Source: an uncultured Methylococcaceae bacterium (lineage in GTDB: Bacteria > Pseudomonadota > Gammaproteobacteria > Methylococcales > Methylomonadaceae). Taken from it: a stretch of DNA of 51,785 bases. The position numbers were made by a program, and so were the translations under genes. Each line of letters opens with the position of its first letter. Position 1 is the stretch's first letter. Below are positions 36,966 through 48,600 of the stretch, one piece after another. The notes below the pieces were generated by a model. It searched no databases and was not told the DNA's origin. It was given only the letters and a program-made list of their open reading frames with translations. The stretch covers positions 1-51,785 of the forward strand of contig CAIXAE010000035.1 of assembly GCA_903917345.1 (NCBI GenBank), in the 5' to 3' direction.

Positions 36966-37440
36966 CTCGGCCTCCTTTTTCAATTAAATACTCGGGTACT
37001 AGGCGCGCTTTACTGATCGCGTCAAAAGGTACCTCATAGGTCTGCTCACCTTCTTCAAGGGTAATAATTTCATCAGCTACTTTTACAATTCGACCAGTTA
37101 TTTTTCTTCTGCCACTAATCGACTTGAACAAGTTAACTAAAACAGTACTATCAATATAACGCTCAAATTGACTAATCTTAAAGAATGGTCTGTCAGCACC
37201 TGGAGAAGATACCTCCAATTGGTAATTACCTTGAATTGGATCTTCAACATCCAAGACCCCGCTCACTTGGTGGCTGACTTTAGTACAATCATCTACTAAA
37301 ACGCCATTCTCGCTATCTATGTAAATCCTTAGTAAGCCATGTTTTGGATGTGGATTGTAATCGATACCAACACATTCATAACCTAAACCTTCAACAATCG
37401 GTTCGATTAAATTAAGCAAATGCTCTGGCGCCTGCTTCAT
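36955..37440 (-). CDS. rimP: ribosome maturation factor RimP
   Basis: RimP is needed for 30S maturation. The 161-residue protein has [40 protein letters not shown] and [20 protein letters not shown], all family hallmarks. It is the first gene of the rimP-nusA-infB operon, overlaps nusA and follows the initiator tRNA gene as in many gammaproteobacteria. Confidence 0.96.
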   Translation of the reverse strand: MKQAPEHLLNLIEPIVEGLGYECVGIDYNPHPKHGLLRIYIDSENGVLVDDCTKVSHQVSGVLDVEDPIQGNYQLEVSSPGADRPFFKISQFERYIDSTVLVNLFKSISGRRKITGRIVKVADEIITLEEGEQTYEVPFDAISKARLVPEYLIEKGGRDGK

Positions 37441-37467
37441 GGTTTCCTCACTAAATTTTTACACAAA

Positions 37468-37490
37468 AAAAAAGAGCCCAAGGCTCTTCC
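37468..37490 (-). terminator. second intrinsic terminator between tRNA-fMet and rimP
   Basis: On the minus strand an AAGAGCC stem, TTG loop and GGCTCTT, followed by a run of about nine T. It lies some 30 bases before the rimP start and about 75 bases after the tRNA, so it could act as an attenuator for rimP-nusA. Confidence 0.75.
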
Positions 37491-37535
37491 ATTAACAATC
37501 TAATTTTAAGCCCCAACTCACCGAAGCCCAGAAAA

Positions 37536-37558
37536 TAAAAAACCCCAATAAGGGGTCT
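37536..37558 (-). terminator. intrinsic terminator directly after tRNA-fMet
   Basis: On the minus strand ACCCC, a TTATT loop and GGGGT, followed by TTTTTATTTT. It begins within 10 bases of the tRNA 3' end. Confidence 0.75.
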
Positions 37559-37565
37559 TTAATTT

Positions 37566-37642
<77 letters not shown>

Positions 37643-37757
37643 ATTGATTCAACGTATTATAAAGAGTTATTGAAATTAATCAAGGCTTTTATTAAAGCAA
37701 AGGGCTCATTGCCTAGATTATTTAAACCTAGGCAATGTTTATAAAATCAGAACTCAA

Positions 37758-37955
37758 CTAGACAAGACTTATAGTTTCAGCTCTATTTACGATATCAATA
37801 GAAATCTTCCCTTCTTGAGCTAACCACCCGATTGCTCTTTGCAAGTACTTTTCATCAACGCTTAACTCTTTAGCTAATTTAGACACACTAATTGGACCAT
37901 TCTTATCAAGAAATCGCCAAATCTCACCCGCAGCATTACCTATTTTCTCAGACAT
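37758..37955 (-). CDS. small winged-helix DNA-binding protein
   Basis: A 65-residue protein when started at the ATG at 37955, which has an AGGGTGA site; the frame is open to 37982 but without a ribosome site. It is a single winged helix: AGEIWRFLDKNGPISVSKLA, KELSVDEKYLQRAIGWLAQE and GKISID. This matches the small stand-alone winged-helix proteins (DUF2582-like) of unknown target. It lies between lysC and the tRNA and is separated from both by over 100 bases. Confidence 0.8.
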   Translation of the reverse strand: MSEKIGNAAGEIWRFLDKNGPISVSKLAKELSVDEKYLQRAIGWLAQEGKISIDIVNRAETISLV

Positions 37956-38090
37956 ACATATCACCCTAAAGTTATTGACCAATTAAACACTTCACGCAAC
38001 AAAAAAGCCTTATGACTATATACCATAACGCTCAAACTAATTAATCAACACAAACACTTAAAGTGAATTAATCTAAACAGACCAAAAGCC

Positions 38091-39320
38091 CTAAAGTGTT
38101 TCAATAGTTTTGTCTAATTCAAACGCACTATGCAAAGCTCTCACCGCTAGCTCTAGATATTTCTCATCAACAACTACTGATATTTTGATTTCAGAAGTGG
38201 CTATCATTCGAATATTAATACCTTCATCTGCTAATGTCTTAAACATTGTACTTGCAATACCCGCATGAGAACGCATACCGACACCTACAATTGACACCTT
38301 AACAATACTGTCATCGCCTGTAACTTTTCTTGCGCCTAATTCTGAACAGGTTTGCTCTAGAATAGTCTTTGCACGTAAATATTCATTTCTGTGAACTGTA
38401 AAAGTAAAATCAGTCGATGCATCATCAGCAATATTTTGCACGATCATATCAACTTCAATGTTAGCGTCAGCTATTGGGCCTAATATCTTATGAGCAACGC
38501 CTGGTAAATCGGGTACACCCGTAATCGTTAATTTTGCTTCGTCTCTATTAAAAGCAATCCCCGAAATTAAAGCACTTTCCATTTGTGAATCCTCGTAGGT
38601 GATAAGCGTACCACACCCTTGTTGAAATGATGATAAAACGCGTAAAGCAACATTGTATTTTCCTGCAAACTCTACCGATCTTATTTGCAATACTTTTGAA
38701 CCTAAACTGGCCATTTCTAGCATTTCTTCAAAAGTAATGTGATCAAGTCTACGGGCTTTAGGTTCTACACGTGGATCTGTGGTATAAACGCCATCGACAT
38801 CCGTATAAATATGACACTCATCTGCTTTTAGCGCTGCAGCTAAAGCAACCGCTGATGTATCAGAACCACCACGACCTAAAGTCGTAATATTTCCAAACTC
38901 ATCAACACCCTGAAATCCAGCGACAACAACTACTTTTCCGTCATTAAGATCGGCTCGCATTTTAGCGTCATCAATCTCACGAATTCTTGCTTTAGTATGT
39001 ACGCTATCCGTTAAAATTCTTACCTGACCACCCGTATATGAAGTAGCATCACAACCCAATTGATGCAAGGCCATACTTAGTAATGCAACTGTAACCTGTT
39101 CACCCGTAGAAATTAATACATCCAATTCACGCGCCGTGGGCTGTGATTGCATTTCCTTTGCCAAATCAATTAAGCGATTTGTTTCACCACTCATCGCAGA
39201 TAAAACAACCACTATTTGGTCGCCCAAATCATGGGCTTTTTTTACTTTTTCAGCGACAGATTTGATTCTTTCAACAGAACCTACTGAAGTACCGCCAAAT
39301 TTATATACATATAATGCCAT
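38091..39320 (-). CDS. lysC: aspartate kinase
   Basis: The first step in lysine, threonine and methionine synthesis. The 409-residue protein has the kinase domain (YVYKFGGTSVGSVERIKSVA, ISTGEQVTVALLSMAL, LGRGGSDTSAVALAAALKAD, IYTDVDGVYTTDPR) and tandem ACT domains from about 265 (ITGVPDLPGVAHKILGPIAD, VSIVGVGMRSHAGIASTMFK) that allow feedback control by amino acids. It lies 14 bases after alaS. Confidence 0.97.
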   Translation of the reverse strand: MALYVYKFGGTSVGSVERIKSVAEKVKKAHDLGDQIVVVLSAMSGETNRLIDLAKEMQSQPTARELDVLISTGEQVTVALLSMALHQLGCDATSYTGGQVRILTDSVHTKARIREIDDAKMRADLNDGKVVVVAGFQGVDEFGNITTLGRGGSDTSAVALAAALKADECHIYTDVDGVYTTDPRVEPKARRLDHITFEEMLEMASLGSKVLQIRSVEFAGKYNVALRVLSSFQQGCGTLITYEDSQMESALISGIAFNRDEAKLTITGVPDLPGVAHKILGPIADANIEVDMIVQNIADDASTDFTFTVHRNEYLRAKTILEQTCSELGARKVTGDDSIVKVSIVGVGMRSHAGIASTMFKTLADEGINIRMIATSEIKISVVVDEKYLELAVRALHSAFELDKTIETL

Positions 39321-39334
39321 TCAATTAAACCTGT

Positions 39335-41947
39335 CTATCCGCCCAATTGGCCATTGACCCATGCAGGAACTGCAGCTAAAGCCGCCGCTAATCCCGAAGG
39401 ATTATTCCCTCCTGCCATTGCTAAATCAGGCTTACCGCCGCCTTTACCGCCGACTTGAGTGGCTACAAAGTTAACCAACTCACCCGCTTTTATCTGCCCA
39501 ATAGCATCTTTAGATACCACCGCAATCAAACTGACTTTCTCACCTTCAACCACGGCTAAAACCAATGCACATCGACCTAATTTATTTTTCAATTGATCAG
39601 CTAAATCTCGTAAAGTTTTACTATCCACATCCTCTAACTTTACTGCTAAAACTTTTAATCCAGCAACATCGACTGCTTGAGCTAACAACTGGTCACCTGC
39701 TGAACTAGCTAATTTTGAGTTGAGTCTCTCAATCTGCTTCTCTAATACTCTGGTTTTTTCTAAAAGCTGCTCAACTTTTTCAGGCACCTTATCAGCAGAG
39801 CTTTTTAATAAACCGGAAACAGTGCTCATCGCATTATCTCTGTTAATAATCCATTCCACACATGCGCTGCCTGTCACCGCCTCAATACGTCTTACGCCAG
39901 CCGCAACACCCGCTTCGCTGATGATTTTAAAAACGCCAATATCTCCAGATCGTTCAACATGTGTTCCACCACATAATTCTGTTGAGAAATCTCCAATCTT
40001 CAAAACGCGAACTTCACTACCGTACTTCTCACCAAATAAAGCCATAGCCCCAGCTTGCACAGCGTCATCTTTAGTCATAATTTGAGCAGACACAGGACTA
40101 TTGAGTCTAATCTGTTCATTGACTAACTTTTCAACCATCACAATTTCTTCAGCCGTTAACGCCTCAAAATGGGAAAAGTCAAAACGCAACCGTTCCGTAT
40201 TAACTAAAGAGCCTTTTTGACTAACATGCTCACCCAATACATTACGCAATACAGCATGAAGTAAATGGGTTGCTGAATGATTTAATTCCGTTGCCTTTCT
40301 AGCCACTTGATTAACCAACGCATCGCATGCGTCATTAACATTCAAAGAACCCTGAACGACTTTACCTTTATGTAAGAATAAATCGCCACCCTGTTTCTGA
40401 GTGTCAGTGACTTCAAACACTGAATCATTAACTACAATTTGACCACAATCACCAATTTGCCCACCTGACTCACCGTAAAATGGCGTTTTATCTAAAACAA
40501 GCAATCCCTCTTCGCCTGCATTTAAGCCAGTCACAGACTGCCCCTCTTTATACAGTGCAATAATGCGCGCTTGATTCACTAAAAGCTCATAACCCGTGAA
40601 CTCAGTTTGTGAATCTAATTTAATATCTTGAATATGCTCGTTATTAAAGCTACTGGCTGAACGAGCTCTATCACGTTGTGCAGTCATTGCTACATCAAAG
40701 CCAGCATGATCTACAGACAATTTATTTTCTCGGGCAAAATCAGCAGTTAAATCGACAGGAAAACCATAGGTATCATAAAGTTGAAAAACCGTTTCACCTG
40801 GAATGACAGTTCCTTCCAATTTAGCTACACAAGCCTCAAGAATTTTCATGCCTTGACCCAAGGTCTCAGCAAATCGCTCTTCTTCTTTTTTTAGAATTTT
40901 TTCTACGTTAGCCTGTGCCGCTTTTAATTCAGGGAAAGCACCTCCCATTTCACCCACCAAAGGCGCAACCAATTTATAAAAGAACACATCTTGAATGCCT
41001 AATCGATAACCATGACGAATTGCACGGCGAATAATTCGCCTTAACACATAGCCTCTTCCTTCATTAGAAGGCAACACACCATCAGCGACTAAGAAAGCGC
41101 ATGATCTTATATGATCTGCAATAACGCGCAAAGAACTTTTAGTTAAATCTGTTGTGCCGACAATTTCAGCGGCTACTTTAATAATGGGCTGGAATAAATC
41201 AATTTCATAATTATTATGAACATTCTGCAACACTGCACTGATTCGTTCCAAGCCCATACCTGTATCAACAGAAGGCTTAGGCAATGGTGTTAGCGTGCCG
41301 TCTGCAGAACGATCATATTGCATGAAAACCAGATTCCATACTTCTATATATCGATCGCCGTCTTCATCAGGTGACCCTGGAGGACCACCTAGAATATCTT
41401 CACCATGATCATAAAATATTTCTGAGCAAGGTCCACAAGGCCCCACATCACCCATAGACCAAAAATTATCTTTTGCACCAATTCTTGAAAGTCTATCAAC
41501 TGGAACGCCAATTTCTTGTAGCCAAATGTTCTCTGCTTCTAAATCTTCTTCAAAAACAGTGACCCATAATTTACCGGCAGGAATCTCTAATTCTTTAGTT
41601 AAAAAGTCCCATGCGTAATGAATAGCATCTCTTTTAAAGTAATCTCCAAAACTAAAATTACCCAACATCTCAAAAAAAGTATGATGCCTAGCCGTATAGC
41701 CTACATTCTCTAAATCGTTATGCTTACCACCTGCTCTTACACAGCGTTGCGTGGTAACCGCCTTAGTAAAATCACGCGTTTCACGACCCGTAAACACATC
41801 TTTAAACTGCACCATTCCCGCATTAGTAAATAACAAGGTGGGGTCGTTGCCTGGAATAAGTGAACTGGAGGGTTCTATTGAATGGCCGCGTTGACGAAAA
41901 AACTCTAAGAAGGAGGTGCGCAACTCTGCGCTAGTCATTTTTTTCAT
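39335..41947 (-). CDS. alaS: alanyl-tRNA synthetase
   Basis: An 870-residue complete AlaS: class II catalytic domain with [16 protein letters not shown] and [20 protein letters not shown], editing domain with [20 protein letters not shown] and CGGTHV zinc ligands, and the C-terminal C-Ala domain ([15 protein letters not shown]). It lies 25 bases after recX in the recA-recX-alaS-lysC run. Confidence 0.98.
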   Translation of the reverse strand: MKKMTSAELRTSFLEFFRQRGHSIEPSSSLIPGNDPTLLFTNAGMVQFKDVFTGRETRDFTKAVTTQRCVRAGGKHNDLENVGYTARHHTFFEMLGNFSFGDYFKRDAIHYAWDFLTKELEIPAGKLWVTVFEEDLEAENIWLQEIGVPVDRLSRIGAKDNFWSMGDVGPCGPCSEIFYDHGEDILGGPPGSPDEDGDRYIEVWNLVFMQYDRSADGTLTPLPKPSVDTGMGLERISAVLQNVHNNYEIDLFQPIIKVAAEIVGTTDLTKSSLRVIADHIRSCAFLVADGVLPSNEGRGYVLRRIIRRAIRHGYRLGIQDVFFYKLVAPLVGEMGGAFPELKAAQANVEKILKKEEERFAETLGQGMKILEACVAKLEGTVIPGETVFQLYDTYGFPVDLTADFARENKLSVDHAGFDVAMTAQRDRARSASSFNNEHIQDIKLDSQTEFTGYELLVNQARIIALYKEGQSVTGLNAGEEGLLVLDKTPFYGESGGQIGDCGQIVVNDSVFEVTDTQKQGGDLFLHKGKVVQGSLNVNDACDALVNQVARKATELNHSATHLLHAVLRNVLGEHVSQKGSLVNTERLRFDFSHFEALTAEEIVMVEKLVNEQIRLNSPVSAQIMTKDDAVQAGAMALFGEKYGSEVRVLKIGDFSTELCGGTHVERSGDIGVFKIISEAGVAAGVRRIEAVTGSACVEWIINRDNAMSTVSGLLKSSADKVPEKVEQLLEKTRVLEKQIERLNSKLASSAGDQLLAQAVDVAGLKVLAVKLEDVDSKTLRDLADQLKNKLGRCALVLAVVEGEKVSLIAVVSKDAIGQIKAGELVNFVATQVGGKGGGKPDLAMAGGNNPSGLAAALAAVPAWVNGQLGG

Positions 41948-41972
41948 GTTAAGTGTGTAATTTAAAAAAGCA

Positions 41973-42470
41973 CTACCGATGAGCGCCCAAGAATTTAATA
42001 TTTAAATGATCAAATAAGGTATTTATTGTATTGCTGGTAAATCCACGTTGCATTAAAAAACGACTTCGTTTTGCCCATTCATTACGCTCTAAAAAAACCT
42101 CATCATCGTATTTTTTTAGATAAACTTTTTCAGCCAACTCCAGCCAATTCCCCACATTTTTAATCACAACTGGCTCTAAATCAAAATGATTAACTCCATT
42201 TTTTCGCAATTCATAGTTAATGTAGCTGGGGCCATAACCTTTCAAAAGCCGGTATCTTGTATAACTTTCAGCGTACCGTAAATCACACTGCCAACCTTCT
42301 TTAACTAACTCCTCTATCACGGGTAAAACGCTTTCTTCCTGAAAGCCCTTGGCTAATAGTTTATTTAATAAATCTTTCTTACTATGTTCTCTATTAGCCA
42401 ATAATCTGATGCACACTTGCTTGATAACCGACGATTGACTATCACCTGTTTTTGCATTGTCCATCTTCAC
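41973..42470 (-). CDS. recX: RecX, regulator of RecA
   Basis: RecX binds RecA filaments and limits their growth. The 165-residue protein is three-helix-repeat in type, with [56 protein letters not shown] and [20 protein letters not shown]. It lies 16 bases after recA. Confidence 0.94.
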   Translation of the reverse strand: MKMDNAKTGDSQSSVIKQVCIRLLANREHSKKDLLNKLLAKGFQEESVLPVIEELVKEGWQCDLRYAESYTRYRLLKGYGPSYINYELRKNGVNHFDLEPVVIKNVGNWLELAEKVYLKKYDDEVFLERNEWAKRSRFLMQRGFTSNTINTLFDHLNIKFLGAHR

Positions 42471-42486
42471 TTTTACACATTAAAAC

Positions 42487-43527
42487 TTAATCTATATCTA
42501 GATCTGCAATATCAATATTTTCAACAATAGGGTGTAATTTACTAAAAGCCTCTGCCCTAATTTTTTCTTCAATTTCTTTGGCTTTTTCAGGGTGTTCTTT
42601 TAAGAAAACTTTCACATTCTCTTTGCCTTGGCCAATTTTTTCTTCATTGTAACTGTACCAAGAACCCGCCTTTTGAATAAACCCATAGACAACGCCAAGG
42701 TCAACTATCTCACCTAAAAATGAAATACCTTCACCATATAAAATTTCAAACTCTGCTTGTTTGAAAGGCGGCGCCACTTTATTTTTGACTACTTTCACAC
42801 GGGTTTCGTTACCAATCACTTCGTCGCCTTTTTTAACAGAGCCAATACGACGAATATCTAAACGAACAGATGCATAAAACTTTAAGGCATTACCTCCAGT
42901 TGTCGTTTCTGGACTACCAAACATAACGCCAATTTTCATTCTAATTTGGTTAATAAAAATAACCAAGGTATTAGAACGCTTGATATTACCGGTCAATTTT
43001 CTTAAAGCCTGCGACATCAATCGAGCTTGCAAGCCCATATGAGAATCTCCCATATCGCCCTCAATTTCTGCTTTAGGCGTTAAAGCGGCTACTGAGTCAA
43101 CCACGACGATATCGACAGCACCCGAGCGAACTAGCATATCTGTGATTTCTAAAGCTTGCTCACCCGTATCGGGTTGTGAAACTAATAGCTCATCTACATT
43201 AACACCAATTTTCTCGGCGTAACCCGGGTCTAAAGCATGTTCAGCATCAACGAAAGCGGCAGTCCCGCCCAGCTTTTGCATTTCTGCAATAACTTGCAAA
43301 GTTAATGTTGTTTTCCCTGAAGATTCGGGGCCATAAATTTCAACAACCCGACCTCTAGGTAACCCACCACAACCTAAAGCAATATCTAAACCTAAGGATC
43401 CTGTAGAAACCACATCAATATCACGAGAGGCGGCCACATCCCCCATGCGCATAACAGAGCCTTTACCAAACTGCTTCTCTATTTGCATTAATGCCGCACC
43501 TAATGCTTTCTTTTTATTCTCATCCAT
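42487..43527 (-). CDS. recA: RecA recombinase
   Basis: The 346-residue RecA has Walker [32 protein letters not shown] with L2 loop [12 protein letters not shown], and [17 protein letters not shown]. The length is typical. I saw no E. coli-type LexA box (CTGT-N8-ACAG) in the 160 bases upstream; a direct repeat CTCAAGA with period 11 is at 43628-43645. Confidence 0.98.
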   Translation of the reverse strand: MDENKKKALGAALMQIEKQFGKGSVMRMGDVAASRDIDVVSTGSLGLDIALGCGGLPRGRVVEIYGPESSGKTTLTLQVIAEMQKLGGTAAFVDAEHALDPGYAEKIGVNVDELLVSQPDTGEQALEITDMLVRSGAVDIVVVDSVAALTPKAEIEGDMGDSHMGLQARLMSQALRKLTGNIKRSNTLVIFINQIRMKIGVMFGSPETTTGGNALKFYASVRLDIRRIGSVKKGDEVIGNETRVKVVKNKVAPPFKQAEFEILYGEGISFLGEIVDLGVVYGFIQKAGSWYSYNEEKIGQGKENVKVFLKEHPEKAKEIEEKIRAEAFSKLHPIVENIDIADLDID

Positions 43528-43687
43528 TATAAATACCTTAAAGGTTTGAAAAAATACCTAGTCATATCTCATGTAATTATTATCACATAGACGTATAGCT
43601 TCGGGTAGTGAGATTTATTATCAAATACTCAAGAGATTCTCAAGAAACTGCAATCTACCGTAACACACTATTTCAGAGAACAATCAG

Positions 43688-44530
43688 TTAAAATCCATTC
43701 GCTTTGACTCTTGCTTCATTAGCACCTTCAACATTACCTTGTAATTCTCTAGACTTTGCAATCAGCAACCAACTGTGCTTTTTAATTGCGACATCATTCA
43801 CGCCTAACAGAGCCGCTTTTTTAGCTAAATCTTCCGCTTCTCGGAATTTCAGGCTTTTCAATTTTAATACAGCCAATTTGTAATACAGCGTTGCATTACG
43901 AGGTTCTATTCTGATAGCTCTTTCTATAGTGGTCATTGCAGACTCAACGCTACCAGACTGATTACTCTGATTAGCAGATAAGACTAATGCATTAACCGCT
44001 GGAGAGAGCGGAGCAAAAGCATCCAAAGGCTGAAAGGGTTGATCTACCTGAACAGTCGCCAGCTCAGGTTTCTGATCTACTACAACGGGCCCATTAACAT
44101 TATCAACGACAATAGGTGCTACTTGACCTTCTGCAGACGATGCTCCTTGAGGTACTTGAGGCTGTCCCTGAGGAGAAGAAACCCCATTTTGTTCTGCAAT
44201 AAAAGCTTGTTGTTCTGGTGTTAATGGTTCGGGGGCTAATGCTTGTATTTGGGGCCCCGAAGCAGCATTATCACCCAAGGGTTTAACTTCTACAATGTCT
44301 GGACCAACGGGTGCTGCTGATTTAGGTTGCTCAACTGCGGGTTGAACAACTTTTGATTTTGATTTTTTTGATTTCTTCCCTTTTGCAGCAGTACCTGGTT
44401 TATTCTGTACTTTTGCACCATTTTTATAGACTGGAACAGTTTCTTTCGAATCGGAAAGCGTTGCACAACCTACTAACCATGAGGAGAGGGTAAAAATCAA
44501 AATAAATCGTTTAATTAACATAATGGACAT
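43688..44530 (-). CDS. TPR lipoprotein
   Basis: A 280-residue protein with a lipoprotein signal (LIKRFILIFTLSSWLVGC, lipobox LVGC, so Cys at about residue 22). It then has a basic stretch (KGKKSKKSKSK), a Pro/Gln/Val-rich linker (about 60-180) and TPR-like repeats (about 190-275, SGSVESAMTTIERAIRIEPR, NATLYYKLAVLKLKSLKF). It is likely an envelope scaffold protein. The first ATG or the one three codons later could be the start; neither has a clear ribosome site. Confidence 0.85.
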   Translation of the reverse strand: MSIMLIKRFILIFTLSSWLVGCATLSDSKETVPVYKNGAKVQNKPGTAAKGKKSKKSKSKVVQPAVEQPKSAAPVGPDIVEVKPLGDNAASGPQIQALAPEPLTPEQQAFIAEQNGVSSPQGQPQVPQGASSAEGQVAPIVVDNVNGPVVVDQKPELATVQVDQPFQPLDAFAPLSPAVNALVLSANQSNQSGSVESAMTTIERAIRIEPRNATLYYKLAVLKLKSLKFREAEDLAKKAALLGVNDVAIKKHSWLLIAKSRELQGNVEGANEARVKANGF

Positions 44531-44575
44531 TTAAAAAAGTAAAACATTTAGTATTTTTTATCAACCAGGTACTCA

Positions 44576-45064
44576 TTAAAACGGAATATCATCATCAAAA
44601 TCATCATAAGATGGCGGAGGTGGTGGTGGCATGCCTTCAGGCGAACTACTAGGCGAAGAAGATTTAGTTTGATAATTGGGTTTAGCTACGACTGGTCCGC
44701 TACTTGAAGATTGTTCACCAAAATTTGCGGTGCCACCAGTGCGACTATCTAACATATGCATTTCTGTAGCGATAATCTCAGTTGTATAACGATCTTGACC
44801 ATCTTGACCCTGCCATTTACGCGTTTGCAGACGACCTTCTACGTATACCTGCCCCCCCTTTTTAAGGTATTCACCCGCAATCTCAGCTAATCGATTAAAG
44901 AAAACCACACGATGCCACTCTGTAGATTCTTTTCTTTCCCCTGCTTTATCTCTCCAACGAAAGTTAGTGGCTAAGGTAATATTTGCAACGGCACCTCCCG
45001 CTGGCATATAACGCACTTCGGGATCCCCACCCAATCGACCAATTAATGTAACCTTATTTAGCAT
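44576..45064 (-). CDS. ssb: single-stranded DNA-binding protein
   Basis: A 162-residue SSB: OB fold at about 1-110 ([55 protein letters not shown]), a Gly/Ser/Pro-rich linker, and the conserved acidic tip DDFDDDIPF that recruits partner proteins. An AGGAGGT site lies directly before the ATG at 45064. It is divergent from the ABC-F gene across a 273-base gap with nothing else recognisable. Confidence 0.98.
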   Translation of the reverse strand: MLNKVTLIGRLGGDPEVRYMPAGGAVANITLATNFRWRDKAGERKESTEWHRVVFFNRLAEIAGEYLKKGGQVYVEGRLQTRKWQGQDGQDRYTTEIIATEMHMLDSRTGGTANFGEQSSSSGPVVAKPNYQTKSSSPSSSPEGMPPPPPPSYDDFDDDIPF

Positions 45065-45337
45065 ATAACCTCCTTAGATATAACAGCGAAGACAATCTAT
45101 AATTTACGATGTACATATATTACCCGATCAGTTGACTAATATTTGAAAAAATTGTCACCCATACCACAACTTCACCTGTCTAAGTAGGTATGAAATACGC
45201 TGATTTCAAAATCTGTTAAAATAAGCCTATAACTAGAGTTTCGATCAAATAGCCGTTAACTTAATCATCCAATTTTTTAACTAGTTTTATTATCAAGACC
45301 AACCCATTAATTTTTACCCTACATCGAGAACAACACT

Positions 45338-46924
45338 TTGATTTCTACAGCTAATATAACCATGCAGTTTGGCGCAAAGCCATTATTTGAAAATGTATCC
45401 GTTAAATTTGGGGATGGTAACCGCTACGGATTAATTGGTGCTAATGGCTGCGGAAAATCAACCTTCATGAAGATTTTAAGCGGTGATTTGGAGCCCTCTG
45501 CTGGCAACGTAAGCATCACTCCCAACGAAAGACTGGGTAATTTACGCCAAGATCAATTTGCTTACGAAGACAAACGCGTACTCGACGTAGTACTTATGGG
45601 CCACGCAGAAATGTGGGCCGCCATGTCTGAGCGTGATGGCATATATGCCAATTTAGAAGCCTCAGAAGACGATTACATGCGAGCAGCAGAGCTAGAGTCT
45701 GTATTTGCTGAGTATGATGGCTATACAGCTGAATCAAGAGCAGGAGAACTTTTATTAGGCTTAGATATTCCCCTAGAACAACATACAGGCTTAATGAGTT
45801 CAGTAGCTCCCGGTTGGAAATTGCGCGTCTTATTGGCTCAAGCACTTTTCTCAAATCCAGACATCCTGCTCTTAGACGAACCCACAAACAACCTTGATAT
45901 TAATACCATTCGTTGGCTAGAAACTGTCTTAAATGATCGCAACTGCACCATGGTTATCATTTCACATGATAGACATTTCTTAAACAGTGTTTGCACCCAC
46001 ATGGCTGATATGGATTACGGTGAATTACGCGTTTATCCAGGTAATTACGATGACTACATGGTCGCTGTCACTGAAGTAAGAGAGCGATTGCTGGCAGGTA
46101 ATGCTAAGAAAAAAGCCCAGATAGCTGAATTACAAACCTTCGTAAGCCGTTTCTCTGCGAATGCCTCTAAAGCAAAACAAGCAACGTCGCGTGCTAAACA
46201 ACTTGATAAAATTAAACTAGATGAAGTTAAACCCTCCAGTCGAGTTAATCCCTTTATCCGTTTTGATCAAACTAAAAAACTTCATCGTTTAGCTTTAGAA
46301 GTTGAAAATGTTAGTAAAGGTTATGGTGATGAACCCCTGTTCAAAAATCTTAATTTACTGGTTCCCGTAGGCGAACGTATTGCTGTTATTGGCCCCAACG
46401 GTATTGGTAAATCGACTTTACTTAAAACGCTAGTAGGTGATTTGGAAGCGGATACTGGCACGGTCAAATGGTCAGAAAACTCCGAAGTAGGATACTTTGC
46501 CCAAGACCACGCAGAAGACTTTGCGCAAGGTGAATCGCTCATAGAATGGATGGGGCAATGGCGCAAAGAATCTGATGATGATCAAGCCATACGCGGCACA
46601 TTGGGGCGTTTATTATTCTCAGCTGATGATATTAATAAATCAGTAAAAGTCATTTCCGGTGGGGAACAAGGCCGCATGTTGTTTGGCAAATTGATCCTGC
46701 AAAAAAATAACATTATGGTAATGGATGAACCCACCAATCACCTTGATATGGAATCTATTGAATCACTCAATACAGCACTCGAAAACTACCCAGGTACTTT
46801 AATTTTCGTAAGTCATGATAGAGAGTTTGTATCTTCTTTAGCGACACGTATTATTGAATTAACACCTAATGGTATAGTGGACTTTAATGGTAATTATGAA
46901 GATTACTTAAACAGCCAAGCGTAA
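45338..46924 (+). CDS. ybiT: ABC-F family ATPase YbiT
   Basis: A 528-residue cytoplasmic ABC-F protein acting on ribosomes. Two ABC domains have Walker [10 protein letters not shown] and GPNGIGKST, Walker [12 protein letters not shown] and [10 protein letters not shown], and ABC-F linker between. The first signature is degenerate ([15 protein letters not shown]), as in YbiT, and the text follows E. coli YbiT closely. The start is a TTG at 45338 giving [12 protein letters not shown], in line with YbiT; the first ATG (45362) would lose eight residues. Confidence 0.95.
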   Translation: MISTANITMQFGAKPLFENVSVKFGDGNRYGLIGANGCGKSTFMKILSGDLEPSAGNVSITPNERLGNLRQDQFAYEDKRVLDVVLMGHAEMWAAMSERDGIYANLEASEDDYMRAAELESVFAEYDGYTAESRAGELLLGLDIPLEQHTGLMSSVAPGWKLRVLLAQALFSNPDILLLDEPTNNLDINTIRWLETVLNDRNCTMVIISHDRHFLNSVCTHMADMDYGELRVYPGNYDDYMVAVTEVRERLLAGNAKKKAQIAELQTFVSRFSANASKAKQATSRAKQLDKIKLDEVKPSSRVNPFIRFDQTKKLHRLALEVENVSKGYGDEPLFKNLNLLVPVGERIAVIGPNGIGKSTLLKTLVGDLEADTGTVKWSENSEVGYFAQDHAEDFAQGESLIEWMGQWRKESDDDQAIRGTLGRLLFSADDINKSVKVISGGEQGRMLFGKLILQKNNIMVMDEPTNHLDMESIESLNTALENYPGTLIFVSHDREFVSSLATRIIELTPNGIVDFNGNYEDYLNSQA

Positions 46925-46977
46925 ATGTAACATCACAATTTGGCAGGGACTTCCAACTTAAGACATTGATTACAGCA

Positions 46978-48582
46978 ATGAAGATTAAACAGTTAATTGA
47001 CTTAAAGTTTGATAATCGATTTACAAAAGAACTCCCTGCCGACGCAGAAACCATTAACAACCGCCGCCAAGTTTTCAACGCCTGTTATTCACTCGTAACG
47101 CCATCACAAGTAACAAACCCGACGCTAGTCGCTTATTCAGAAGAAGTAGCTGATCTGTTAGATTTGGACCCTACTGTTTGTAAATCTAAAGCATTTACAG
47201 ACACCTTCGTAGGTAATCAGATATTACCCAGCATGAATCCTTATGCAACTTGCTACGGCGGCCATCAATTTGGTCATTGGGCCGGACAATTAGGTGATGG
47301 GAGAGCTATTAATTTAGGTGAAATAGTAAACCAACAAAATCAACGCTGGGCAATACAACTTAAAGGCGCGGGGCCCACCCCCTACTCCAGAACCGCAGAT
47401 GGCTTAGCCGTATTAAGATCATCCGTCAGAGAATTTTTATGCAGTGAGGCTATGCATCACTTAGGTGTACCCACTACGCACGCATTAAGTTTAATCACTA
47501 CCGGTGAAACTGTTATCAGAGATATGTTTTACAACGGCAATCCACAAGCCGAACCGGGAGCCGTTGTATGCAGAGTAGCGCCCTCCTTTACGCGTTTTGG
47601 GCACTTTCAGATATTGTCGGCGCGTGGAGAATTAGACTTATTAAAACAATTAGTGGATTACACGATAATCACTGATTTTTCGCACTTGGGAGCACCCTCA
47701 CCCCAAACTTATAGCATTTGGTTTAGAGAAGTTTGTCAAAAAACGGCAGAAATGATCGTGCATTGGCAACGCGTAGGCTTTGTGCATGGCGTTATGAACA
47801 CAGACAACATGTCCATTTTAGGCTTAACCATTGATTATGGCCCCTATGGCTGGTTAGAAAACTATGATCCGGGCTGGACACCTAACACCACCGATGCAGA
47901 ACAAAAACGCTATCGCTTTGGCAATCAACCCCAGATAGCTTTTTGGAACTTAGGGCAACTAGCTAATGCACTCTTCCCACTCATAAAAAAAGAACAAGCC
48001 TTACATGACGCCATGGATTGCTACTCTGAGACCTTTGAGACGGGTTGGCAGACTATGATGGCTCATAAACTCGGTTTACAAGCATTCAAACCCAGTACAG
48101 ACGACGATTTATGTGCGGAATTACTGATTATTATGCAATTAGTTGAAACGGATATGACTTTATTTTACCGACAACTCGCTAAAATTGATTGCAGTCAAGG
48201 TCTTGAAGAAACGCAAATTGATAGTGCAGTCGATCGGCTATCACCCGCTTATTATGTACCAGAACAAATCACCCCAACTTACCAACTACGACTTAAGCAA
48301 TGGCTTAAAACGTATGGGCAACGTATTCAAAATGATCAACGATCGCATAGTGAACGATTAAACCAAATGAACGCAGTCAATCCCCTCTATGTCTTAAGAA
48401 ACTATCTCGCGCAATTGGCTATTGATAAAGCGGAACAAGGTGATTTCGCTGGCGTACACGAATTATTAGACGCATTACGACATCCCTATACTGAAAAAGA
48501 CGGTAAAGCACATTATTCAGCAAAACGTCCAGACTGGGCAAGACAACGCGCGGGCTGTTCTATGTTATCTTGCAGTTCGTAG
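46978..48582 (+). CDS. selO: SelO, protein adenylyltransferase (YdiU family)
   Basis: A pseudokinase-fold enzyme that transfers AMP to proteins under oxidative stress. Started at the ATG at 46978 the protein is 534 residues; an in-frame TTG at 46966 would add four. It has ATCYGGHQFGHWAGQLGDGR, ELQLKGAGPTPYSR-type segment (AIQLKGAGPTPYSRTADGLA), GVMNTDNMSILGLTIDYGPY and the conserved C-terminal end with CSMLSCSS carrying redox cysteines. It is 53 bases after ybiT and convergent with the PhoX-family gene. Confidence 0.93.
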   Translation: MKIKQLIDLKFDNRFTKELPADAETINNRRQVFNACYSLVTPSQVTNPTLVAYSEEVADLLDLDPTVCKSKAFTDTFVGNQILPSMNPYATCYGGHQFGHWAGQLGDGRAINLGEIVNQQNQRWAIQLKGAGPTPYSRTADGLAVLRSSVREFLCSEAMHHLGVPTTHALSLITTGETVIRDMFYNGNPQAEPGAVVCRVAPSFTRFGHFQILSARGELDLLKQLVDYTIITDFSHLGAPSPQTYSIWFREVCQKTAEMIVHWQRVGFVHGVMNTDNMSILGLTIDYGPYGWLENYDPGWTPNTTDAEQKRYRFGNQPQIAFWNLGQLANALFPLIKKEQALHDAMDCYSETFETGWQTMMAHKLGLQAFKPSTDDDLCAELLIIMQLVETDMTLFYRQLAKIDCSQGLEETQIDSAVDRLSPAYYVPEQITPTYQLRLKQWLKTYGQRIQNDQRSHSERLNQMNAVNPLYVLRNYLAQLAIDKAEQGDFAGVHELLDALRHPYTEKDGKAHYSAKRPDWARQRAGCSMLSCSS

Positions 48583-48597
48583 AGAATTCGTAGAGAA
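48576..48597. repeat. 11-base tandem duplication at the end of selO
   Basis: TTCGTAGAGAA occurs twice in direct tandem; the first copy contains the selO stop codon TAG and the second fills the gap to the PhoX-family stop. Confidence 0.8.
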
Positions 48598-48600
48598 TTA

